Assembly (NCBI GenBank): GCA_963694825.1
Contig: CAVOEV010000114.1
Coordinates: 1 to 13,617, forward strand
Direction: 5' to 3'
Origin: UBA8437 sp963694825
Lineage (GTDB): Bacteria > Planctomycetota > Planctomycetia > Planctomycetales > Planctomycetaceae
DNA length: 13,617 bases
Part shown: positions 1 through 6,322 of the stretch, piece after piece
How positions within the stretch are numbered: the stretch's first letter is position 1
How the letters are laid out: each line of letters starts with the position of its first letter
Program-made: the position numbers and the translations under genes
Notes under the pieces: generated by a model
Told to the model about the DNA's origin: nothing
Seen by the model: the letters and a program-made list of their open reading frames with translations, nothing else
Databases searched by the model: none

Positions 1-950
1 CCGGCTGCGATGGCCAGCCAGGGTGTCGAGGCCGTTTGTGGCCGCGAGGTCACGATGCGGTCGTAGTGTCCCAACGCGGTGGTGGCCCATTCGAGATCGG
101 CCTGTTGCTCGGCAAGTTGAGCCTGGTTTTCCTGCTTGGTTGCGATCGCGACTCGGTTCGCTCGGAGCGTCCGCAGATCGGCCGAGGCGGTTTCGATTTC
201 GCTGATCGACGGCAAGGCATCGAGTTGTCTCGAGTGCTCGTCGAGTTGTTGTTCGAGTCGATTGGCGTGGTGTTGTCGATCGGCCTGGAGTTGTTGCAGT
301 TCGAGCGTCAACCGGTCGCGTCGTGCAGTCAGCGAGGCGATGGCACCGTGCGAGACCTGGTCGTTGAACCGCTCGATCAGTTCTTCGGCCTGCTCGATCG
401 CATCGAGAATCTTCTCACGCTCGCCCTTGTCGCTCCATTGTCCGCTGCCGCTGATTGTGCCGGATTCGAAGGTGGCCGAGTTGGCGCTCTTGGGGAGTGC
501 CCGGCTGTTGCGGATCGATTCGATCAGTTGTTCTCCGGAAAAGAACTGCCGCAGCATATCGTCTTCGATTCCGTCGGGAGTCTCGACGGTCGAGAGTCTG
601 GTGTGTCCCTGCGAGACGACGAGCAATCGGCAGAGGTCATTGGGCAGTCCCCTGGGGTCGTCTTCCCAGCGCTCGTCGAGTTTCGGTCGTTTTGAGATAC
701 TCATCTTCAGCGGTTCGTCTTCGAGTCCAGAGACAGTGATACTGCCTCCGGCGGGTATGTCCCTGAGAGTCCAGCCGCTGCCGAGGCGTGCTCCGGTGCG
801 GAACAGGCAGCGGACGAGGAATTCGACCAGATAGCTCTTGCCGGTTTCATTGCCTCCGTAGGCGAGTGTCAGGTCGCCGCACGACCAGTCGAGTGCGTGT
901 TCGAGCGGTCCGCCGGCCTTCATTTCGATCCTGTCGATCCGCACGCTCAC
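1..950 (-). CDS. SbcC/YhaN-like AAA ATPase with coiled coil (partial, C-terminus off the left edge)
   Basis: This is the N-terminal 316 residues of an SMC/Rad50-type ATPase and probable partner of the adjacent metallophosphoesterase in DNA-end processing or repair. Seen: a P-loop GGNETGKS at residues 32-39 within LAYGGNETGKSYLVEFL, close to the GPNEAGKS form of YhaN and SbcC proteins. A beta-rich ATPase lobe continues to about residue 170 and includes LCRLLVVSQGHTRL. From about residue 180 there is Glu/Gln/Arg/Leu-rich heptad-like sequence (EKILDAIEQAEELIERF, LTLELQQLQADRQHHANRL) typical of the long coiled coil. The last visible residues, PWLAIAA, could open a membrane segment of the kind I recall in YhaN-like proteins, but too little is visible. 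I chose GTG at 950 because it makes a GTGA overlap with the upstream gene's stop. GTG at 944 is an in-frame alternative, and ATG at 923 would remove the first beta strand. The Walker B and signature motifs lie outside the window, so the SbcC versus YhaN assignment is inferred. Confidence 0.85.
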   Translation of the reverse strand, partial: MSVRIDRIEMKAGGPLEHALDWSCGDLTLAYGGNETGKSYLVEFLVRCLFRTGARLGSGWTLRDIPAGGSITVSGLEDEPLKMSISKRPKLDERWEDDPRGLPNDLCRLLVVSQGHTRLSTVETPDGIEDDMLRQFFSGEQLIESIRNSRALPKSANSATFESGTISGSGQWSDKGEREKILDAIEQAEELIERFNDQVSHGAIASLTARRDRLTLELQQLQADRQHHANRLEQQLDEHSRQLDALPSISEIETASADLRTLRANRVAIATKQENQAQLAEQQADLEWATTALGHYDRIVTSRPQTASTPWLAIAA

Positions 951-2011
951 GAGACCGACTCCGTTCCGTAGACGATGGCGAGGGCTTCGAGCAGTGCGTC
1001 CTGTGCCTGCGGTTCCCGGTCGCCCCAGTCCCAATCGACCTGCTGGATCTGTTCGCGTACGCGACTGGCCAATTCGATCAACTGCGGATGTGGGTCGACC
1101 TTGAGCCCCTCGAGTTGCGGTCCGTCGTCGTAGCAGGTGAAGTCGGCAAACCCCTCGACCAAGACATCTCGGATCGCCGTCGGGCTGTTGCAGAACCCTG
1201 CAGCAGTGATCCGCACGGTGACTCGGTCGAGCATGTCGGTGGGTATGTCCCAAGCCTGCTGTCTGCGCTGGATCTCTTCGAGCAGTCGTTGTGGCTCTCC
1301 GTCGGCCGGCAGAACGACAAAGCGTTCTTCGAGAAAGATCACGTCGGTTTGAATTGGCTGCGAGGCGACCGAGGCATTGTGTGTGTCGAGGACCAGGAAC
1401 TGGCGGCGACCGGTTTCGCTGATGTCCAGGCCACAGGGCGAGCCGGGGTAGTGGACCGGTGCCTGGTTGGTGGGGATATGGACATGTCCGAGGAGCACGA
1501 GTGCGGGTTCGGAGTGATCGATGTCTCGTCGGGACAGGGGCATGTAGACACCCGGTTCGTGCGGGTGCGGCGTACTCAGACCGCCACCGTAGTTCCCGTG
1601 TCCGACCAGGATCCATCGCCCCGGTTCCAGTTCACCACGAAACCTCTCGATCACCTCGCCCATCCTGGTCGCCGGGGCGAAGGGGACAAACAGCAGCTGT
1701 CGTCCGTCGTGGTCGATCAGTGTTGGCTGATCGTAGACCGTGACGTTTGAGGCGAGCAGGTGATCGGGCGCGAGACTGGGGTCGTGATTGCCCGGGATGA
1801 TCTCGATTTGGATGGACGGGAACTGGCCAAGCAGGGTTTCGAATTCCGTGTAGGCCTGCAGGTCCCGATCGAACAGGTCGCCGGCAATGACCAGGTGTTC
1901 GATGCCCAGGCCGGTCAATTGTTCAAGCACATCGCCGAGTGCTGCCAGGCGTTCGGGGTGCTCGGTGTCGCCGGGCACGAGGTGCACGTCGGCGGTGACC
2001 GCGATCTTCAT
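947..2011 (-). CDS. SbcD/Mre11/YhaO-like metallophosphoesterase (DNA repair exonuclease family)
   Basis: A 354-residue calcineurin-like phosphoesterase of the Mre11/SbcD class, expected to be a Mn-dependent nuclease acting with the ATPase encoded immediately downstream. The metal-binding motifs appear in the usual order: DVHL near residue 8, GDLFDRD near 48, GNHD near 76, GHGNYGG in mid-protein, and LLGHVHIP as the final GHxH. A C-terminal region of about 130 residues resembles the capping domain of these enzymes. I chose ATG at 2011 because the protein then begins directly with MKIAVTADVHL and has GGAG about 7 nt upstream. A longer form from 2047 only adds 12 unrelated residues. The stop overlaps the ATPase GTG start by 4 bp, so translation is probably coupled. 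The gene is divergent from the next one, and the 178-bp gap between them must contain both promoters. A specific name (sbcD or yhaO) is not justified by sequence alone. Confidence 0.9.
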   Translation of the reverse strand: MKIAVTADVHLVPGDTEHPERLAALGDVLEQLTGLGIEHLVIAGDLFDRDLQAYTEFETLLGQFPSIQIEIIPGNHDPSLAPDHLLASNVTVYDQPTLIDHDGRQLLFVPFAPATRMGEVIERFRGELEPGRWILVGHGNYGGGLSTPHPHEPGVYMPLSRRDIDHSEPALVLLGHVHIPTNQAPVHYPGSPCGLDISETGRRQFLVLDTHNASVASQPIQTDVIFLEERFVVLPADGEPQRLLEEIQRRQQAWDIPTDMLDRVTVRITAAGFCNSPTAIRDVLVEGFADFTCYDDGPQLEGLKVDPHPQLIELASRVREQIQQVDWDWGDREPQAQDALLEALAIVYGTESVS

Positions 2012-2189
2012 GTCGACTCCGTTCTCTGCGACCGGTCCCAGGACCACCGGGCGATCGAATCAGTGTACCTCGAGACTCGCGGCTGACCAGAGTTCCGGGC
2101 AGTGGAAGCGGATGCAGGGTTGAGAACGGGGCGGGAAGAGTCGAGGATCATGTGTGGCTGGGTTCTTCGGTTAGCAGGAGTGACACATC

Positions 2190-2756
2190 GTGACTGACTT
2201 TGGTGTAACCAACAACCGACCGTTTTGGGCGATTCTCACTCTGGTCATGTTGATCGTGCTGCTGGTCGTGGTTCGGACGATGGACTGGAGCGAGCCGTCG
2301 GGACTGGGGACGGTGCCGGTTTCGGTGACCGTGCGTCAGGACGGCGAGCTGATTGCCAACGCGATGGTCACTCTGTTCCCCAAGTCCGGTGGTAGTGCGA
2401 TACGACCGGCGGCCGGGACGACCGACGCCAACGGCCATTGCGACCTGACCACTTTACGATTCGACGACGGAGCGATGCCGGGTTCCTATGCTGTTGCCGT
2501 ATGGAAGCCGCCGGCCTGGTCGTTGAAGGACGTTCACAACGTCGCGTTGCTCGGCATGGATCCGGGTGCACGACCAACCGGGACCGGCATGATGCAGGGC
2601 AACCCCGGAGCCATGGCCTCGATGGTTCGCGCAGGGAACCCTGCCCCCGAACCAGACGCTCTGCCGGCTCATCTCCTCGACCCCGACACATCGGGGTTGA
2701 AGGCGATCATTCGAGTCGAGGGCAAGAACGACTTCACGTTTGACATCGAGCAGTGA
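2190..2756 (+). CDS. single-pass membrane protein with carboxypeptidase-regulatory/transthyretin-like domain
   Basis: A 188-residue protein of unknown function. Seen: a short polar N-terminus, then one hydrophobic segment (residues about 11-28, FWAILTLVMLIVLLVVV) that anchors it with the rest probably outside the cytoplasm. A beta-sandwich-like region follows (VPVSVTVRQDGELIANAMVTLFP, then TDANGHCDL and GAMPGSYAVAVW). The pattern of a modified value, a TDxNG turn and PGxYxVxV is typical of the small carboxypeptidase-regulatory-like proteins that are abundant in planctomycetes. A Pro/Met/Gly-rich loop comes next, and a final strand ends in FTFDIEQ. The start is GTG at 2190 with AGGAG at 2176-2180, nine bases upstream. 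The gene stands alone, divergent from the phosphoesterase and about 105 bp before the DUF485 gene. A structural, non-enzymatic role is inferred. Confidence 0.8.
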   Translation: MTDFGVTNNRPFWAILTLVMLIVLLVVVRTMDWSEPSGLGTVPVSVTVRQDGELIANAMVTLFPKSGGSAIRPAAGTTDANGHCDLTTLRFDDGAMPGSYAVAVWKPPAWSLKDVHNVALLGMDPGARPTGTGMMQGNPGAMASMVRAGNPAPEPDALPAHLLDPDTSGLKAIIRVEGKNDFTFDIEQ

Positions 2757-2861
2757 TCGGCAGGCTGGCAGGGCGATCTCTGGGTGGCATTTTTTCGTGT
2801 CGTCCGACAGTCTAGCGGTCGCGTCACGAGCCGAGTGATCTTGAAGTTGGAGTCCGACACG

Positions 2862-3122
2862 ATGTCGACGAATCGTCGCAACCAGCGGATTGGGCTGGGC
2901 ATGTTCTGCTTTTACCTGCTCCTGTACAGCGGCTTCGTACTGCTGATGGCCTTTGACGCCAAGCGGCTGCAGGGTTTGGGGCCGGCCGGAGTCAATATGG
3001 CCGTGTGGTCGGGTTTTGGCCTGATCGTGCTGGCCCTGGTGTTGGCGTTGATTTACGGATGGGTGTGCGGTTCGGATGGCCCGGCCGAGTCGGCGGTGGA
3101 CTCTGATGAGGACCGGTCATGA
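2862..3122 (+). CDS. DUF485 small membrane protein, partner of the symporter
   Basis: An 86-residue protein with two transmembrane segments. The first is FCFYLLLYSGFVLLMAF, which carries the Y-x3-Y-x-GF-x3-AF pattern of DUF485 (YjcH-like) proteins. The second is NMAVWSGFGLIVLALVLALI. A short acidic tail follows. DUF485 genes characteristically precede acetate/carboxylate symporters of the ActP type, and here the stop overlaps the symporter start as ATGA. Such proteins are thought to accompany the transporter, but their biochemical role is unsettled. The upstream in-frame start at 2784 would add 26 residues unlike the family. ATG at 2862 has TGGAG at 2848-2852, nine bases upstream, and gives the expected length. 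Confidence 0.88.
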   Translation: MSTNRRNQRIGLGMFCFYLLLYSGFVLLMAFDAKRLQGLGPAGVNMAVWSGFGLIVLALVLALIYGWVCGSDGPAESAVDSDEDRS

Positions 3123-5092
3123 TTTATGAAGCGTCGCCGATCGCCGTCGGTTGTTTCTTTGCTTTTGTCGGGCTGACACTGGGGTTGAGTTTCTACCTGG
3201 GTCGTCGGGTGAAGTCGTCGGCCGGTTACTTTACCGCTCATGGCCAGATTCCCTGGTTCGTCAACGGAGTCGCCTTTGCCGGCGATTATCTGTCGGCCGC
3301 GTCGTTCCTGGGCATCTGCGGGATGATTGCCTTCTACGGCTACGACGGGTTCCTGTATTCGATCGGATACCTGGCCGGCTGGATCGTGGCATTGTTTGTG
3401 GTGGCCGAGCCGATGAAGCGGTTGGGTAAGTACACGTTTGCCGACGCGTTGAATGCTCGTTTCGGGTCCAAGGGCATCAAGCTGGTGGCGGGCATCAGCA
3501 CCCTGGCCGTCAGTGTCTTTTACCTGATCCCTCAGATGGTCGGTGCCGGTGTCCTGGTTCAGCCCTTGTTGGGGTTCCCTCACTGGGTTGGAGTGGTTTT
3601 TGTCGGTGCAACGGTGACTCTGATCGTTGTGATGGCCGGGATGGTCTCGACGACCTGGGTCCAGTTCCTCAAGGGGTCGCTGCTGGTCGTTTTCAGCACG
3701 ATCCTGACGGTGATGATCCTGGCTCGCGGCTTTACGGTGGATGACGGTGGCGCCGACGGTCACACGTTTCGCACTCTGGGCCCATTGACCGCCAGTGACC
3801 CTGTCGGAGAGGTTGGGGCCTTCGAGTCCGAGCTGTCGACGCGGTGGGGGCTGGAGGGTGCAAAGGTTGTGGCCCCCGAAGGGGCGTGGGTCGAGACTCC
3901 GTATGTCCGCATCACCAGTGGTGCTCAGCAGGAATTGTCGGTCTGGCGTCTCGAAGCCACCGACTCGGGAGTCCTGCTCAGTGAAACTCAAACCCTCGAG
4001 CTCAGAGAAGACGGAACCGTGCTGGTCAACGGGCGTCTGAAGGGATCGAAGAAGGGTGAACCCGAACTGCATCCGGTCGGGCATGTCAGCGGTTTGCCTG
4101 ACGGCCAGTCGAGCACCGGCCCGCTGGGCCCCTTGTCGTTCTTCAGCACTCTGGAGCAGAGCGAGGTGGTGTTGTGGGGCAACCAGAAGCTGGTGCATTC
4201 GGACAGCAGCACGACGACCGTGTATTTCCAGAAGCCGACGTCGGGCAGCAGCATCCTGCAGCCGGGCACTCATCCACGCTTCGAGGGCATCCACAGCGAC
4301 GAGCCTCTGGACAAGATCGACCTGTTGTCGTTGATGCTGGCCCTGTTCTGCGGGACCGCATCGTTGCCTCACATCCTGATCCGGTATTACACGGTCAGGG
4401 ACGAAGCGAGTGCCAGAAAGAGTACGATAGTGGGGATTACCACAATCGGTTTCTTTTACGTGCTGACTCTGTACCTGGGTTTGGGGGCGATGACGAGCGG
4501 GACGTTGGACGTGACGAACAGCAACATGTCGGCTCCGCTGCTGGCATTCAGTATGGGTGAGTGGTTGTTCGCGGCGATTTCGGCGATCGCGTTTACCACC
4601 GTACTGGGCACCGTCAGCGGCCTGATTCTCGCATCCAGCGGCGCGGTCACTCACGACCTGCTGGTCACCGCGATGGGGATGAAGCTGACCGACGAGCAGC
4701 AGGTGCGCGTTGCCAAGATCACTTCGGTCGTCGTCGGGCTGGTGGCGATCGTGCTGGGGATCGTTTTCCAGGAACTCAACGTCAGCTACCTGGTCGGCTG
4801 GGCCTTCAGTGTCGCTGCGAGTGCCAACTTGCCAGCGCTGGTGATGTGTTTGTTCTGGAGTCGCACGACCCGGCAGGGCGTGATCGCCGCGGTCAGCGTC
4901 GGCATGATCAGTTCGCTGGGCTGGATCCTGCTGAGTGCCGACACGTTTGAGAAGGTCTACGGACTGGATCCTGAATGGGCTCTGACGCCCTTCAGTCAGC
5001 CGGGCATTGTCACGATCCCATTGGGGTTCCTGACTCTGGTGATCGTGTCGTTGCTGACCCGAGAACCGGGTCAGTCAGCCGTTAGTCGATGA
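3119..5092 (+). CDS. sodium:solute symporter, ActP-like, with a large extracytoplasmic insertion
   Basis: A 657-residue inner-membrane sodium:solute symporter (SSS family), nearest in character to cation/acetate symporters, so it probably imports acetate or another short carboxylate. Seen: the SSS N-terminal core AGDYLSAASFLG near residue 54, VSTTWVQFLKG near 176, and GTASLPHILIRYYTV just after residue 400, matching the GTAGLPHILMRFFTV stretch of ActP. Later come ASSGAVTHDLL and SVAASANLPAL. E. coli ActP is about 549 residues. Here, between the helix ending near residue 203 and the one starting near 400, there is a soluble stretch of about 190 residues rich in beta-strand-like and charged sequence, about 130 longer than the ActP loop. 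Translation is coupled to DUF485 by the ATGA overlap. The substrate is inferred from family and neighbour only. Confidence 0.9.
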   Translation: MIYEASPIAVGCFFAFVGLTLGLSFYLGRRVKSSAGYFTAHGQIPWFVNGVAFAGDYLSAASFLGICGMIAFYGYDGFLYSIGYLAGWIVALFVVAEPMKRLGKYTFADALNARFGSKGIKLVAGISTLAVSVFYLIPQMVGAGVLVQPLLGFPHWVGVVFVGATVTLIVVMAGMVSTTWVQFLKGSLLVVFSTILTVMILARGFTVDDGGADGHTFRTLGPLTASDPVGEVGAFESELSTRWGLEGAKVVAPEGAWVETPYVRITSGAQQELSVWRLEATDSGVLLSETQTLELREDGTVLVNGRLKGSKKGEPELHPVGHVSGLPDGQSSTGPLGPLSFFSTLEQSEVVLWGNQKLVHSDSSTTTVYFQKPTSGSSILQPGTHPRFEGIHSDEPLDKIDLLSLMLALFCGTASLPHILIRYYTVRDEASARKSTIVGITTIGFFYVLTLYLGLGAMTSGTLDVTNSNMSAPLLAFSMGEWLFAAISAIAFTTVLGTVSGLILASSGAVTHDLLVTAMGMKLTDEQQVRVAKITSVVVGLVAIVLGIVFQELNVSYLVGWAFSVAASANLPALVMCLFWSRTTRQGVIAAVSVGMISSLGWILLSADTFEKVYGLDPEWALTPFSQPGIVTIPLGFLTLVIVSLLTREPGQSAVSR

Positions 5093-5100
5093 TCCGGTCG

Positions 5101-5728
5101 TCAATGACTCAGCAGTCGATACCGGGGCGGTTCGGGCATCATCAAAGCGGCATGAGCGTAGTAGGGATAGACGCTCCATTCGACGCAGGCGATCAGATCG
5201 GGTAGTCCGTCGCCGGTCAGGTCGTGAAGTTCGGCGGAATAGAACGACGTGATCGGGCGATTGGTCCCCGAGTTGTACCGCAGCAGGTCTCCGACACCGA
5301 CGGCGGGGACCTGGTCGGCGGGATTCAGTGGCGGACGGGCCAATGCGTCGACGGTTCGAAACCGGATACTCCAGGTCGTGTGTTCAGGATTGGCGACGAC
5401 CCACTCGATCCGGCCGCGGTCCGAGTAGGCAAAGTCCTCGGTTCGGGCCGACCGGGGCGGACCGGACAGCCTGGCCGCTGGCCGAATTGATGACGCGGAT
5501 GGAATTCGAGTCCAGGACGCCGGTGATCCGGCGTTGGCGGATCAGGTCGGCGAAGTCGATCGTCACCGACATCGGCGTGTTGGGAAAGGTGAGTGATGAG
5601 GTGATCTGGAGTCCGACGGTGAGTTCTTTGGGTTCGGCGGCGGCTGTGGGCTGAGTCGACCAGGTCTGCAGTCCGGTCAGCAGGAGGGCGATATGGATCG
5701 AGGCGTTGTATGTGAGGGATGGACGCAT
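5101..5728 (-). pseudogene. secreted VCBS/FG-GAP-type protein, frameshifted and truncated
   Basis: Two minus-strand reading frames together make one protein. The first (5728 to about 5455) starts with MRPSLTYNASIHIALLLTG, a Sec-type signal peptide ending near TAAA, and continues to LDSNSIRVINSASGQAVRSA. Coding character then moves to the +1 frame near 5445-5465 (RTEDFAYSDRGRIEWVV, NPEHTTWSIRFRTVD) and runs through RYNSGTNRPITSFYSAELH and DLTGDGLPDLIACVEW to a TGA at 5101. The segment DLTGDGLPDL is an FG-GAP/VCBS calcium-loop motif. As I recall, related planctomycete proteins continue for several hundred residues past this motif, so the C-terminus also looks lost; the gene ends 8 bp from the convergent symporter stop. 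One inserted base or two deleted bases would explain the shift. A sequencing error is possible because both halves remain clean. No good ribosome-binding site precedes the ATG at 5728. Confidence 0.72.
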
Positions 5729-5848
5729 TGGGGAATCAGCCGGTTTCTGTCTTGACCGTCGGTTGGCCGCATCATTACAAATCCGCTTGGTTTTTGTCGA
5801 CCGGGTACAGAGTCGGCTGAGTTTCGGTGTCAGCGAGTGAGGTCAGGG

Positions 5849-6226
5849 ATGATTCGTGGGCGGGCTGTATTGTGGATTGTTGGTTTCGTCGCGATCGGGC
5901 TGTCCGGTTGCAGTTCAGCTCGGTATGTCCTGAGAGATTCTGATCGAGGTATCGTGGCGATCCCGGCCAATACCAACATGTGGCCGTGGAAGCACCGTGA
6001 CGATGCGCATCGGTTGATGAATGAGCACTTTCCAGGCGGTTATCAGATTGATCGTGAGTTGGAAGAGGTGGTGGGAGAGACGACCACGACGGGCGAAGAC
6101 ACTGATGGCCAGACGGTGCAGTTGGCCGGCGGGCTGGTGACATTGGACACCGGACAGCGTCGCAGTTCCTCGACGACGACCGACGTGACCGAATACCGCA
6201 TCGAGTATCAGCGGGCCGACGACTAA
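5849..6226 (+). CDS. small secreted lipoprotein, conserved planctomycete type
   Basis: A 125-residue predicted lipoprotein. Residues 1-20 form a signal peptide (MIRGRAVLWIVGFVAIGLSG) followed by the lipobox cysteine in LSGCSS, so it should be lipid-anchored. The mature part has the compact segment GIVAIPANTNMWPWKHRDDA followed by HRLMNEHFPGGYQI, which I recognise as recurrent in planctomycete hypothetical proteins. A low-complexity, Thr/Ser/Gly-rich C-terminus ends in EYRIEYQRADD. ATG at 5849 has GAGG at 5839-5842, six bases upstream. The earlier in-frame GTG at 5837 would itself overlap that site. Function is unknown. It is monocistronic or the first gene before the large secreted protein, with a 96-bp gap. 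Confidence 0.8.
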   Translation: MIRGRAVLWIVGFVAIGLSGCSSARYVLRDSDRGIVAIPANTNMWPWKHRDDAHRLMNEHFPGGYQIDRELEEVVGETTTTGEDTDGQTVQLAGGLVTLDTGQRRSSSTTTDVTEYRIEYQRADD

Positions 6227-6271
6227 CCCGCCCGCTGTTCCTTTGCTGTCAGCTGATGACTTGGTTAGAAA

Positions 6272-6298
6272 AGACGAACCCCGCCCGGTGCGGCGTCT
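6272..6298 (+). other. possible stem-loop between the lipoprotein and sialidase-ceramidase genes
   Basis: AGACG at 6272-6276 and CCGC at 6281-6284 pair with GCGG at 6290-6293 and CGTCT at 6294-6298 around a 5-base loop, with a 4-base bulge on the left arm. It lies between the two genes and could end transcription of the lipoprotein gene or structure the leader of the next. No run of T follows, so a rho-independent terminator is not well supported. Confidence 0.25.
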
Positions 6299-6322
6299 GT
6301 CTTCCATCTCTAGGATCATCAC

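Noticed and set aside
36..834. Plus-strand open frames across 1-950
   Set aside because: They are antisense to the ATPase P-loop and coiled-coil region; the minus frame has GGNETGKS and the coupled start.
2030..2085. TACACT on the minus strand upstream of the phosphoesterase as a promoter -10
   Set aside because: It matches only 4 of 6 positions and has a poor -35 match; not enough to call a promoter.
3053..4654. Long 533-codon minus-strand open frame opposite the DUF485/symporter genes
   Set aside because: It is Gln/Arg/His-rich with no domain character and is fully explained as the antisense shadow of the well-supported symporter.
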